NCBI GenBank assembly: GCA_026709065.1
Contig: JAPOTS010000137.1
Coordinates: forward strand, 1-42,696
Source: Bacteroidota bacterium
Lineage (GTDB): Bacteria; Bacteroidota; Rhodothermia; Rhodothermales; Bin80
Reading direction: 5' to 3'
DNA: 42,696 nt
In this document: positions 8,869 to 17,311 of the stretch, piece by piece
Layout: every line of letters begins with the position of its first letter
How positions within the stretch are numbered: position 1 is the stretch's first letter
The notes under the pieces: model-generated
What the model was told of the DNA's origin: nothing
Database searches by the model: none
Seen by the model: only the letters and a program-made list of their open reading frames with translations
Position numbers and translations under genes: made by a program

Positions 8869-9630
8869 CTACAACAACAGGACCGCTAATACTAAATCAG
8901 CAACTAAGATAAGCACACAACTCATAACTGCGGCTCGGGTCGTACTACGCCCGACCCCTTCGGCCCCACCGCTGGTGTAGTAACCAATATAACAGGAAAC
9001 GGATGTGATCAGAAATCCAAACACAAATGCTTTGATGAGTCCAAACCATGGGCCAAAGAAATCATAGTGTTCTCGAGCTCCCAAAATAAATTCAGCAGCG
9101 GTCACAACGCCAGTCAATTCTCCTGCTAGGAGTCCTCCTATAATTCCAACTAGACAGGCAGCCACAAACAAAACGGGAACCATTACGATTCCAGCCAAGA
9201 CACGTGGAACAATCAGATAGCCAACAGAATTTAGTCCCATAGCTTCAAGTGCGTCAATTTGCTCGGTCACACGCATGGTTCCTAATTCTGCGGCAATCCG
9301 AGCCCCAACGCGCCCAGAAAGAATAAATCCAGTGATGACTGCAGCAAGTTCCATTGTTAATGAAGGGACAACGACTGATCCAATAATTTTAGGAGGAATT
9401 AACGGTGAGATGAGTTGATAGGCGGTTTGGACAGTTGTCACAGCGCCCGAAAATGCAGCGGCAAGTGCAACGATGGGTATTGAATCGATTCCAATACGAA
9501 CCAGTTGGGTAAGGAAATTATCACGATAGATCCGCATTTCATTGAGCGACATAAACGCCGATGACATGAGAATCGTAAAACGACCGATATCAAATAGAGG
9601 CTTTGTTAAGCGAAGATCAAAAGATGGCAT
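8869..9630 (-). CDS. mlaE: MlaE-like ABC transporter permease
   Basis: The inner-membrane permease of the MlaFED-type transporter, 253 residues. An amphipathic N-terminal part is followed by about five membrane segments. The family pattern is clear: QLVRIGIDSIPIVALAAAFS, then GRVGARIAAELGTMRVTEQI with the conserved EQIDALEAMG coupling helix, and a C-terminal SCYIGYYTSGGAEGVGRSTT region. First gene of the minus-strand operon, divergent from radA with 95 bases between starts. No mlaC or mlaB homologue is in the window, which is common outside Proteobacteria. Confidence 0.92.
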   Translation of the reverse strand: MPSFDLRLTKPLFDIGRFTILMSSAFMSLNEMRIYRDNFLTQLVRIGIDSIPIVALAAAFSGAVTTVQTAYQLISPLIPPKIIGSVVVPSLTMELAAVITGFILSGRVGARIAAELGTMRVTEQIDALEAMGLNSVGYLIVPRVLAGIVMVPVLFVAACLVGIIGGLLAGELTGVVTAAEFILGAREHYDFFGPWFGLIKAFVFGFLITSVSCYIGYYTSGGAEGVGRSTTRAAVMSCVLILVADLVLAVLLL

Positions 9631-9658
9631 GAAAACGATTGAAATTATTTCTATTAAA

Positions 9659-9666
9659 CAAATTTA
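9659..9666 (-). promoter_or_regulatory. Candidate Bacteroidota-type -7 box for the mla operon
   Basis: Read on the minus strand this is TAAATTTG, an exact fit to the TAnnTTTG -7 consensus of Bacteroidota primary sigma factor promoters, 28 bases before the mlaE ATG. No good TTTG -33 element was found at the expected spacing, so the call is tentative. Confidence 0.28.
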
Positions 9667-9725
9667 ATGATTCTTGTTTCTAATCTCACAGTTGAACGCT
9701 ATCTTTTATTGATTCATTAACATTG

Positions 9726-11069
9726 ATGGCAAAAACAAAAACAAGATTTTACTGTCAGGAATGTGGGTATTCTTCACCGAAATGGTTAGGAAAATGCCCT
9801 GGATGTAATTTCTGGGATACCATGGTTGAAGAAACGCTTTCGGATCGGCCTCATTTTTCATCCCCCGCCGCCATACCTCAACCGATTGATGATGTAGAGA
9901 TCGGTGAAATGCCCCGGATTGTAACGGGATCTCAGGAATTAGATCGTCTGATGGGCGGAGGAATCATGAGGGGATCCATTGTTTTGGTGGCTGGAGATCC
10001 TGGCATTGGAAAATCTACGATGATGACTGAACTCGGACGTTACCTTGATCCTCTGACTGTTTTATATGTATCTGGTGAGGAGTCTGCCAGACAGGTAAAG
10101 CTCCGTGCACAACGCCTTGGGGCAGCTACACCTAATGTGCTTCTTCTTGCAGAAACCAATACAGAATCAATACTTAAAGCAATTGAAGATTCAGTCCCTG
10201 ATGTCATTGTCATTGATTCCATCCAGACCATGTACGATCCCGTTGTTTCAAGTGCGCCAGGAAGCATTACTCAGATTCGTGAGAGTGCGTCTTCATTGAT
10301 GCGTCTGACAAAGAAAATGAACGCTGCGACATTTTTAATTGGTCATGTCACACGGTCAGGCTCAATTGCAGGTCCGAGAGTGTTAGAACATCTGGTTGAT
10401 ACAGTGCTCTATTTTGAAGGTGATCGGAATCATGGCTATCGAATTCTGCGGGCGGTAAAGAATCGATTTGGGTCAACCAATGAGATTGGTGTCTTTGAAA
10501 TGACAAATACAGGCCTAAAAGAGGTGTTAAATCCAAGTGAAATCTTTTTATCTGAACGTCAAAGTGGAGCAACAGGATCATGTGTTATCTGTGCGATGGA
10601 AGGGACTCGGTCACTGTTGATTGAAGTCCAAGCACTGGTGACAAGAACATCTTATGGTACGCCTCAGCGGACATCAACTGGATTTGACCCTAAACGGTTA
10701 CAGCTATTATTGGCCGTTCTGGAAAAGCGTGAGGGGTTAGAATTAGGGGGGCATGATGTGTTTTTGAATGTGGCTGGAGGGATGCGTGCTGATGAGCCAG
10801 CCGCAGATTTAGGCGTAGCCATGGCCATAGCTTCCTCTTTACACGATGTATCGGCTGAAAAATGCGGGGTTCTGATTGGAGAGGTCGGATTGGGAGGTGA
10901 GGTGCGCGGGGTTAGCCGGTTGGAAATGCGTTTGGGAGAATGCGCAAAGCTTGGATTTGAATCAGCTATCGTTCCAAATCGCAGCCTACAAGGGTTTACG
11001 CCTCTTGAAGGGATTCGGGTGATCGGCATTGAAACGGTGAGTGAGGTCCTACAATTGTTATTACCTTAA
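9726..11069 (+). CDS. radA: DNA repair protein RadA
   Basis: A RecA-like ATPase that promotes branch migration during homologous recombination. The 447-residue product has all RadA parts: an N-terminal C4 zinc finger (Cys10, 13, 24 and 27), Walker A GDPGIGKST at 90-98, Walker B ending VIVIDSIQTM, the RadA-specific KNRFGS motif, and a C-terminal Lon-protease-like domain (DVFLNVAGG, EVGLGGEVR). The ATG at 9726 gives MAKTKTRFYCQECG, matching family N-termini; an in-frame TTG directly before it is unlikely. The length is normal. It is a single gene, divergent from mlaE and followed 54 bases later by the sigma-factor operon. Confidence 0.95.
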   Translation: MAKTKTRFYCQECGYSSPKWLGKCPGCNFWDTMVEETLSDRPHFSSPAAIPQPIDDVEIGEMPRIVTGSQELDRLMGGGIMRGSIVLVAGDPGIGKSTMMTELGRYLDPLTVLYVSGEESARQVKLRAQRLGAATPNVLLLAETNTESILKAIEDSVPDVIVIDSIQTMYDPVVSSAPGSITQIRESASSLMRLTKKMNAATFLIGHVTRSGSIAGPRVLEHLVDTVLYFEGDRNHGYRILRAVKNRFGSTNEIGVFEMTNTGLKEVLNPSEIFLSERQSGATGSCVICAMEGTRSLLIEVQALVTRTSYGTPQRTSTGFDPKRLQLLLAVLEKREGLELGGHDVFLNVAGGMRADEPAADLGVAMAIASSLHDVSAEKCGVLIGEVGLGGEVRGVSRLEMRLGECAKLGFESAIVPNRSLQGFTPLEGIRVIGIETVSEVLQLLLP

Positions 11070-11123
11070 ACATGCAATAATTAAACGCCTTCCTTCGTTA
11101 TTTTATAAAGGTGAACAACCGAT

Positions 11124-11759
11124 ATGAGATCAACTCTGTCTGACGACCAATTACTGGCTGCATATGCAGAAAAGGGAGATCAACTTGCGTTTGAGCAATT
11201 AGTGCGTAGACACAAAGACCGAGTCTATGGTTTTATTATGGGGATGGTCCGTGATACTGAACTGGCCAATGACTTATTTCAAGACACATTTGTGAAGGTT
11301 ATTGACGTGATGCATCGGCGCCGTACCCATTATTCCCCTCAGGGAAGGTTTGTAGGTTGGATCCTCATGATTGCCCGAAATGTTGTGTTTGATTATAAAC
11401 GCAGTCGTAATAAGTGGAAAGACGTCGCGGGCGATAATGAGGAATATTGGGAGCAACTTCCCGATGAAAATCATACCCCCGATGACCTTCTTTATTTTAA
11501 GGAAAGGAGTCAATGGTTAGATGATTGCATACAATCTCTGCCGCCGTCCCAGCGAGAGGTGGTATTACTTCGTCAAGATGCTGAACTCACGTTTCGAGAA
11601 ATTTCTGAAATTACAGGGGTATCTATCAATACCGCATTAGGCCGAATGAGGTATGCCCTGATTAATCTTAGGGCAATGATTGATAAGCAATCTCAAAGCT
11701 ATGCTCCACCAGGGAGTGATATAGGCTGCAACTCATATTCAACAACGACGCATGCATAA
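11124..11759 (+). CDS. ECF-type RNA polymerase sigma factor
   Basis: A 211-residue extracytoplasmic-function sigma factor. Region 2 (about 20-95) contains FEQLVRRHKDRVYGFIMGM, DTELANDLFQDTFVKV and a GWILMIARNVVFDYKR core-binding/-10 segment. Region 4 (about 133-190) has LPPSQREVVLLRQ and the helix-turn-helix TFREISEITGVSINTALGRM that reads the -35 element. The linker (KDVAGDNEEYWEQL) is acidic. A polar tail follows region 4. Its stop overlaps the start of the next gene by 8 bases, typical of sigma/anti-sigma pairs. The signal and regulon are unknown; autoregulation of the downstream genes is likely by analogy. Confidence 0.9.
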   Translation: MRSTLSDDQLLAAYAEKGDQLAFEQLVRRHKDRVYGFIMGMVRDTELANDLFQDTFVKVIDVMHRRRTHYSPQGRFVGWILMIARNVVFDYKRSRNKWKDVAGDNEEYWEQLPDENHTPDDLLYFKERSQWLDDCIQSLPPSQREVVLLRQDAELTFREISEITGVSINTALGRMRYALINLRAMIDKQSQSYAPPGSDIGCNSYSTTTHA

Positions 11760-12300
11760 AGACAATACCACTGAACGAAAACGTTTACTATTAAAATATC
11801 TCTACAGGGAGGAAGTAGACACCGAGCAATTATATGAGCTTCTCAATGATTCAGGTAACCTAGAAGAATTTGAAACAATGAAAGCTGTGAAAAAGCAATT
11901 AGAGAACCCCGCACAACGTCAAAATGTATCGGTGTCCGAAGATGTAGTGAATCGTGTTTTGTTGGTTGCAAAACAAAAATCTAAACGAGCTCAACGCACA
12001 CCAAGACTTGCCATATTTGGAAGTATTGGAACGGTGGCCGTCTGCGCACTTTTTGTTCTACTGCAAACGATTCAAAACGATGAAGAGCCAATCCAAGATT
12101 CTAATCAGACATCATCCCAAGTAGAGATCCAATGGGATGATACGCAGGAGCGGATAGAAATGCAACAAGCACTGAATATCGTCCGCCAGCGAACAAACCC
12201 TGACTTATGGGATGAATCAGATGTGATTAGATTAGATTCACTCTATCAACCAACTTCATCCCTTCCTGGTGTTCAAACGGCTCGTTCAACACCCCAATAA
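11752..12300 (+). CDS. Probable membrane-anchored anti-sigma factor
   Basis: A 182-residue protein with no strong family motif. About 80 charged, helical N-terminal residues (including KYLYREEVDTEQLYELL) should lie in the cytoplasm. One membrane segment (about 86-104, AIFGSIGTVAVCALFVLLQ) is followed by a polar periplasmic tail of about 75 residues with many Gln, Ser and Thr. This single-pass layout, and the ATG overlapping the sigma-factor stop (ATGCATAA), strongly suggest an anti-sigma factor. It lacks a recognisable zinc-binding HxxxCxxC motif, so it would not be a ZAS-type anti-sigma. Function is inferred from position and topology only. Confidence 0.6.
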   Translation: MHKDNTTERKRLLLKYLYREEVDTEQLYELLNDSGNLEEFETMKAVKKQLENPAQRQNVSVSEDVVNRVLLVAKQKSKRAQRTPRLAIFGSIGTVAVCALFVLLQTIQNDEEPIQDSNQTSSQVEIQWDDTQERIEMQQALNIVRQRTNPDLWDESDVIRLDSLYQPTSSLPGVQTARSTPQ

Positions 12301-12314
12301 GTATGTGAAGAATC

Positions 12315-13148
12315 ATGAAATCAAATCCATTTAATCATTTTATAGTCGCGTTCATTATCACTGCATTTATTGCTTCTGGTATGCAAGCGCAATCTATCCA
12401 CTTTGAAAGTCATGATGGAGTATTGAAAGTCAATGGAAATATCCTACGGTCAGAGAATATCGCAATCAATTTGAACCTCAATAAAGCCCATTTCAGTACC
12501 CAGATGATAGGAAAATTTCCAATGCGCGTATCAGTTAATGGACATTTATACGAAGTTTGGGAGGATAGCATTACAGAGGTAGATAGTGCATTTGATGCTC
12601 ATTTTAGAATTATTGTTGATGATGAGGGAGGCTTCATGTCGGTTGAGTCTTATGTTACAGAAGATTTTGCTAGACCGACTGGCAGGTTGTCTGATCATAC
12701 TGGAATTACCTCTTGGGCTGTTTCAAATCTGACAACTTGGAACACATTACATGATCCGACATCAATGATAAACTTTGTACAAAATTTTTCTCAAAACAAC
12801 GCCAACAGAATTGTAGAATTCTCAAATTATCTAACCAATGTACGGGATGCAAGTCATGAATTATTTGAGTTATTGAGGGATGAGTGGAGTCAAGAGCAAG
12901 AGGCTATGGAGATGGCTACAAAGATTCAAACCCTTCCAGAGGGAGCAGAACGTGATGAAGCGGTCATTGAATTAGAGGAAAAACTAAATGAAATTTTTTC
13001 AATGAAACAAGACAATCGTCGGATGGAAATCAATCACTTAGAAATGCAGATTAACAGATTGGAAGAGCGTCTAAGGGAAAGATCTGTGGCAAAAGATCGT
13101 CTAATTGATGCGAGGATGTCTGAATTATTGGGCAATACTCCTCATTAA
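12315..13148 (+). CDS. Secreted coiled-coil protein in sigma-factor operon
   Basis: 277 residues, family not recognised. A signal peptide (about 1-25, ending GMQAQS) should export it. Residues about 26-120 are predicted beta-rich (GVLKVNGNILRSENIAINLN; an EVWEDSITEVD stretch). The middle (about 150-195) is helical. The C-terminal 70 residues form a highly charged coiled coil ending KDRLIDARMSELLGNTPH. That ending resembles the C-terminus of the next gene's product (IIDDRLNQLLG), pointing to two diverged copies of one module. It lies 14 bases after the anti-sigma gene. A periplasmic sensor or chaperone role is possible but unproven. Confidence 0.68.
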   Translation: MKSNPFNHFIVAFIITAFIASGMQAQSIHFESHDGVLKVNGNILRSENIAINLNLNKAHFSTQMIGKFPMRVSVNGHLYEVWEDSITEVDSAFDAHFRIIVDDEGGFMSVESYVTEDFARPTGRLSDHTGITSWAVSNLTTWNTLHDPTSMINFVQNFSQNNANRIVEFSNYLTNVRDASHELFELLRDEWSQEQEAMEMATKIQTLPEGAERDEAVIELEEKLNEIFSMKQDNRRMEINHLEMQINRLEERLRERSVAKDRLIDARMSELLGNTPH

Positions 13149-13176
13149 ATGGATCATTAATTCAAAACGTAGACTC

Positions 13177-13833
13177 ATGAAACACATTCTTTCTTGTGTC
13201 AATATAGTATTGTTGACTCTTTCATTTGCCATTACAGTGCATGCTCAGAAGTCGGACTCATTCCGAATGTCTCCTGATATAATCATTAGCACTGAGGGAG
13301 ACACTTTATTCGTCATTCATTCAGATGAGCATGATTCAGATCGGCGAATGAGACATATCAATGTTGAGCGTGAGATTGTGATCAATGCTAATGGGGATAC
13401 TACTATCGTAACCAATATAGAACGATCTGCAAGAATGGGGGAGCGTCGGCACAATTCCAGAAAACGAATCCATCATCGTGATCGTCATAGAGTAGGGGAG
13501 CGTAGGCAAATGAGACATAGACATCGTAGTGATCATCAACGTTCAGAAGAGAGTAGACTTCTTCGGCAGATGGAAGCTGAGGCTCGGAACTTAGCCAGAA
13601 AAGCCCGTCAGGCGGATGAAGAGGACTATCCAGAAAAAGAGAGACTGCTTCTTGAGCAGCTGGAAAAAATATTTGACTTCAAACACAATATGAAATCCCA
13701 TGCTTTATCTCAACGGGAGAGTGATGTTGAGATCCAGACTCGGACTCTTGAGCAGCGTCAGAAAAACAAGGCGATTATCATCGATGATCGTCTGAATCAA
13801 CTTCTTGGCAGAGGATCATCCTACAACTGGTGA
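13177..13833 (+). CDS. Secreted His/Arg-rich coiled-coil protein
   Basis: 218 residues starting at the ATG at 13177, which gives a clean signal peptide (MKHILSCVNIVLLTLSFAIT, cleavage after VHAQ). An earlier in-frame start at 13105 would put 24 unrelated residues before it and is rejected. After a short beta-like stretch comes a strongly basic, His-rich segment (about 88-130, including RKRIHHRDRHRVGERRQMRH) that could bind metal ions or polyanions. A charged helical C-terminal part ends IIIDDRLNQLLGRGSSYNW. The C-terminal coiled coil parallels that of the preceding protein. Last gene of the sigma-factor operon. The layout recalls periplasmic metal-sensing or envelope-stress proteins, but no family was recognised. 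Confidence 0.65.
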   Translation: MKHILSCVNIVLLTLSFAITVHAQKSDSFRMSPDIIISTEGDTLFVIHSDEHDSDRRMRHINVEREIVINANGDTTIVTNIERSARMGERRHNSRKRIHHRDRHRVGERRQMRHRHRSDHQRSEESRLLRQMEAEARNLARKARQADEEDYPEKERLLLEQLEKIFDFKHNMKSHALSQRESDVEIQTRTLEQRQKNKAIIIDDRLNQLLGRGSSYNW

Positions 13834-14392
13834 TATAGTGGTCAACGGACTCTTTTGGGTGAGAAATCCTATAATCTGCTCTACGAGTTGAGTAAACAAA
13901 ATGAAAAAGGGATATGAGAGTTAGGTGATGAGGAGTACGCCAGTTTGTCAAATTTCTGTGCTTAGTTATGTGGTTAAAAGAGTCTGCTAATAGATCCGTA
14001 ACCAAGTCCTATTTTATTTCCTTAAATGTCCCGCTCTATTTAATTGGAGAAGCGCACCTTAATCGTTCTGAGGTTAGTTGCATGATTATCTGGACACTCA
14101 AAAAGCTACAGAGCTAAATGTTTTCTCGCAGATTTCACCTACAGACTTAATCAATCACTCATCGTTGAACATGTGAGGTTTTGATAGCAGAAGTGCTATT
14201 GAATTATAGTATATTTGATATGCTTGACCAATCTATTGGATGGAAAGTAAAAATGTCTGTAGATGTCTCATGAATCTATTCTATGTTGCATAATTCTTGG
14301 GCTATTGTCAAAGGGTTTAGTTATTTTCATGTGTACTCAATGTAGTCCATCTTTTTCATAATGCATAGTAAATCTTGTTTCTCCAATTCATG
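13834..14392. other. Intergenic stretch without a recognisable gene
   Basis: About 560 bases between the sigma-factor operon and apt. Frames on either strand are short and show no protein-like composition. A TGGACACTCA at 14091-14100 resembles the first half of the inverted repeat at the far right of the window (42655-42675), which may be chance. No terminator or promoter could be assigned. Confidence 0.45.
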
Positions 14393-14920
14393 ATGAATAC
14401 AATTCAAGAACTCAAGAACGCACTTCGTACAGTTCCTAATTTTCCCAAACCTGGGATAAATTTTGTGGATATTACACCTGTATTATCAAATATGGACTTG
14501 CTCAAGAAGGCGGTTCATGAATTATCCGTCCCATTCATGGATAAAAATATTACGAAGGTCGTCGGAGTTGAATCGCGCGGTTTTGTTATGGCCCCAATGA
14601 TAGCACTTGAATTAGGTGCAAACTTTGTCCCTGTTCGTAAAGAAGGTAAGCTACCTCGTCAGACGTATAGCGTATCGTATAACTTGGAATATGGTTCAGA
14701 TGTCATTGAAATGCATATTGACTCAGTCAAACCGAGTGATCGTATCTTAATTCATGATGATGTACTCGCCACTGGTGGTACATGCGCTGCAGTTGAGGAC
14801 TTGGTTGATCAAAGTGGTGCCGAAATTATTGGAATGGCATTTTTCATTGAACTCATCAAATTAGAGGGCAGAAAAAAATTTAGATATCAAAATATGATCC
14901 ATTCAGTCGTCAGCGTCTGA
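14393..14920 (+). CDS. apt: Adenine phosphoribosyltransferase
   Basis: Purine salvage enzyme converting adenine and PRPP to AMP and pyrophosphate in the cytosol. The 175-residue product has the Apt N-terminus (VPNFPKPGINFVDITPVL), the GVESRGFVMAP motif at about 58-68, VRKEGKLPRQTY, and the PRPP-binding loop HDDVLATGGT at 121-130. The ATG at 14393 or the one directly before it at 14390 is the natural start; the open frame begins further up at a TTG, which is less likely. The length is normal. It stands alone between two long non-coding stretches. Confidence 0.94.
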   Translation: MNTIQELKNALRTVPNFPKPGINFVDITPVLSNMDLLKKAVHELSVPFMDKNITKVVGVESRGFVMAPMIALELGANFVPVRKEGKLPRQTYSVSYNLEYGSDVIEMHIDSVKPSDRILIHDDVLATGGTCAAVEDLVDQSGAEIIGMAFFIELIKLEGRKKFRYQNMIHSVVSV

Positions 14921-15260
14921 TTCATTTGACTGTGATAACCTATGTTTTTCTGTAAAATGACTTGATGAATTCAGCCATAGTGCTCTAAGATTTTGAAATT
15001 GACTTTCCCTCATCTGCTGTTTATTCTCATCAATGAGAAATAATTATTGGATTATGTTCACTATTCATAAACCGCTTCAAACGACTATCCAAGTATAAAG
15101 TCATCTTCTGCTAAATCGGTCAGGAGGATAGTTATCGTGAAGAATAGAATAGGAATAATGGTTCGTTTGTGACAATGAATCTGAAATTGTTAATGATTGG
15201 GTAGGATGATTGAGATAAGCGTTCAATTTCAATAATAACTCATAGACTCATCAAAGTATC
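14921..15260. other. Intergenic stretch without a recognisable gene
   Basis: About 340 bases between apt and the SDR gene. I see no coding frame, RNA gene or strong hairpin. It presumably holds the apt terminator and the SDR-mnmA promoter. Confidence 0.45.
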
Positions 15261-16073
15261 ATGGATCTTGGACTTGAAGGACGTACAGCATTCATCACTG
15301 GTGCTAGCAGTGGATTAGGTCTTGCCGCTGCTGTTGCACTCGCGCAAGAGGGTTGTAATGTCACCATCTGCTCACGGGATTCTGGCAGAATTCAGGCTGC
15401 TTCCGAAACTATTCTCAATAATGAATGGGCTGATCCCAATAAAATCTTGCCTTTGGTATGCGATGTCACTCAGGAGTCACAGATTCAATCAGCTATTACA
15501 AAATCTACTGCGAAATTTGGACATTTACATATTTTGTTGACAAACGCAGGTGGGCCGAAGACTGGACAAATAGACGATTTCAGTGAGCAAGATTGGCGTG
15601 ATGGACTTGAGTTGAATTTGGTCAGCACAATTAATCTATGTCGCCATGCACTTCCACATCTTCGCTCAGCAGCAGAAAATGATGGACATGCTAGAATTCT
15701 TATGCTCACATCCATTGCAGCGAAGCAACCGATCAACTCCCTGTATCTTTCAAATACATCTAGGGCGGGGGTTCAAGGATTCGCCAAAACTTTGTCTGAA
15801 GAGCTTGGCCAACATGGAATTACAGTTAATACGCTTCTCCCAGGGTTTACACGTACGGAGCGTTTACAACATTTGGTAGATTATCTTGTCACACAAGAAA
15901 ACAAAACTAAGGAGCAAGTAGAAGAGGGATGGGCTAAACAGGCCGCTTTGAATCGATTGGGTGAGCCCTGGGAATTTGCAGCTGCGGCTACATTTTTAGC
16001 GAGTAAACAGGCTGGATTTATTACTGGTGTAGCCTTGGCAATTGATGGTGGATACTCCAAACATATCCTTTAA
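15261..16073 (+). CDS. Short-chain dehydrogenase/reductase with atypical active site
   Basis: A 270-residue NAD(P)-dependent SDR-fold protein. The cofactor loop TGASSGLG is at 13-20, NAG is at about 95-97 in LLTNAGGP, and the C-terminal FITGVALAIDGGYSKHI is typical of classical SDRs. The catalytic region reads MLTSIAAKQPINSLYLSNTS. The Ser is present, but where classical SDRs have YxxxK this one has YLSNT, so the lysine is replaced. A distinct SDR branch annotated as 3-oxoacyl-ACP-reductase-like shares the KQP...LSN pattern without YxxxK, so activity may differ or be lost. mnmA follows after one base, so they are co-transcribed, but a shared pathway is not evident. Confidence 0.85.
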   Translation: MDLGLEGRTAFITGASSGLGLAAAVALAQEGCNVTICSRDSGRIQAASETILNNEWADPNKILPLVCDVTQESQIQSAITKSTAKFGHLHILLTNAGGPKTGQIDDFSEQDWRDGLELNLVSTINLCRHALPHLRSAAENDGHARILMLTSIAAKQPINSLYLSNTSRAGVQGFAKTLSEELGQHGITVNTLLPGFTRTERLQHLVDYLVTQENKTKEQVEEGWAKQAALNRLGEPWEFAAAATFLASKQAGFITGVALAIDGGYSKHIL

Positions 16074-16074
16074 G

Positions 16075-17205
16075 ATGAAGCCCAGAGTCTTAGTAGCTAT
16101 GAGCGGCGGAGTAGATTCGTCGGTCGCGGCAGTACTTTTACACCAACAAGGATATGAGGTGATCGGCCTCACTATGAAAACTTGGGATTACAGTGAAAGT
16201 GTTCCCCATCAAACAGGGAAAGAGGTTGGTTGCTGTACATTAGACTCCATGAATGATGCAAGGCAAGTTGCATTAACACAAGGGTTTACGCATTTTATTG
16301 TAGACATTCGAAAAGAGTTTGGAGATTGGGTCATAGAGCGCTTTACAGAAGAATACCTTGCAGGCAGAACTCCCAACCCATGTGTTCTTTGTAATACACA
16401 TATCAAATGGGATGCATTGTTGCAACGTGCTGACGATCTTGGGTGTGAATATATAGCCACTGGGCATTATGCCCGCGTCCGCGAGGAAAATGGACGGTTT
16501 ATCTTATCAAGCGGGTTAGATCTGAATAAAGATCAGAGTTATGCATTATGGGGACTTCCACAAAACCAGCTTGCTAGAACCCTTTTTCCACTTGGTCATT
16601 ATGAAAAACCCATGATACGTGATCTTGCTGAAAAATTTGGACTCAATGGTGTGGCGCAAAAACCCGATTCATACGAAATTTGCTTTATCCCAGACAACGA
16701 CTATCGGCGGTTTTTGAAAGATCAAGTGACAGGGCTTGATGAGAGCGTTCGTGATGGGCCTATAGTCCTTTCGGACGGAACAGAAGTTGGCCGTCACAAT
16801 GGCTACCCATTTTATACGATCGGGCAGCGCCATGGGTTAAATATAGCCTTAGGTTATCCTGTATATGTATCTTCAATAGATCCTAAAACAAATACGATCA
16901 CTGTTGGAACAAGAGAAGAGCTTTTTTCTCACACACTGGTGGCTGATAAAATTAATTTTGTGAAGTATCCAGGCCTTGATCATGAACGATCTGCAATGGC
17001 TAAAATCCGCTACAAAGATCCTGGATCACCATGTGTTGTAAATCAGATTTCGTCTAATGAGCTTCGAGTGTCATTTATCCAGTCTCAAAAGGCAATAACG
17101 CCTGGGCAATGTGTTGTAATCTATGAAGACGAAGATGTAATTGCTGGTGGATGGATTCAACATGTACATGCTGAATCGGACGCTACCGCTCAATTAAACG
17201 GCTAG
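16075..17205 (+). CDS. mnmA: tRNA-specific 2-thiouridylase MnmA
   Basis: Catalyses ATP- and sulfur-carrier-dependent 2-thiolation of U34 in tRNA for Lys, Glu and Gln. The 376-residue product has the PP-loop SGGVDSS at 10-16, the NPCVLCN motif with catalytic Cys106, ATGHYAR at about 128-134, the second catalytic cysteine Cys203 in YEICFIP, and TIGQRHGL in the central domain. Both cysteines needed for the persulfide mechanism are present. The ATG at 16075 begins one base after the SDR stop (TAAGATG); longer in-frame starts inside the SDR gene are rejected because family members begin just before the PP-loop strand. The length is normal. Confidence 0.95.
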   Translation: MKPRVLVAMSGGVDSSVAAVLLHQQGYEVIGLTMKTWDYSESVPHQTGKEVGCCTLDSMNDARQVALTQGFTHFIVDIRKEFGDWVIERFTEEYLAGRTPNPCVLCNTHIKWDALLQRADDLGCEYIATGHYARVREENGRFILSSGLDLNKDQSYALWGLPQNQLARTLFPLGHYEKPMIRDLAEKFGLNGVAQKPDSYEICFIPDNDYRRFLKDQVTGLDESVRDGPIVLSDGTEVGRHNGYPFYTIGQRHGLNIALGYPVYVSSIDPKTNTITVGTREELFSHTLVADKINFVKYPGLDHERSAMAKIRYKDPGSPCVVNQISSNELRVSFIQSQKAITPGQCVVIYEDEDVIAGGWIQHVHAESDATAQLNG

Positions 17206-17311
17206 TATCTGATCATGGATCGGTAGATTGATTTGTTGTAGTCAAAAAATTCAGGGCTAGAATGAGTTACTGACAGGCTTTCACATGAGGCTCATTCCGA
17301 ATAATAGAATT

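Noticed and set aside
13778..14005. 75-codon minus-strand frame after the coiled-coil operon
   Set aside because: It overlaps the 3' end of a real gene on the other strand and has no motif.
17260..17297. Inverted repeat GAATGAG/CTCATTC between mnmA and the OCD-family gene
   Set aside because: The loop is 24 bases with no T-run, too weak to call a terminator.
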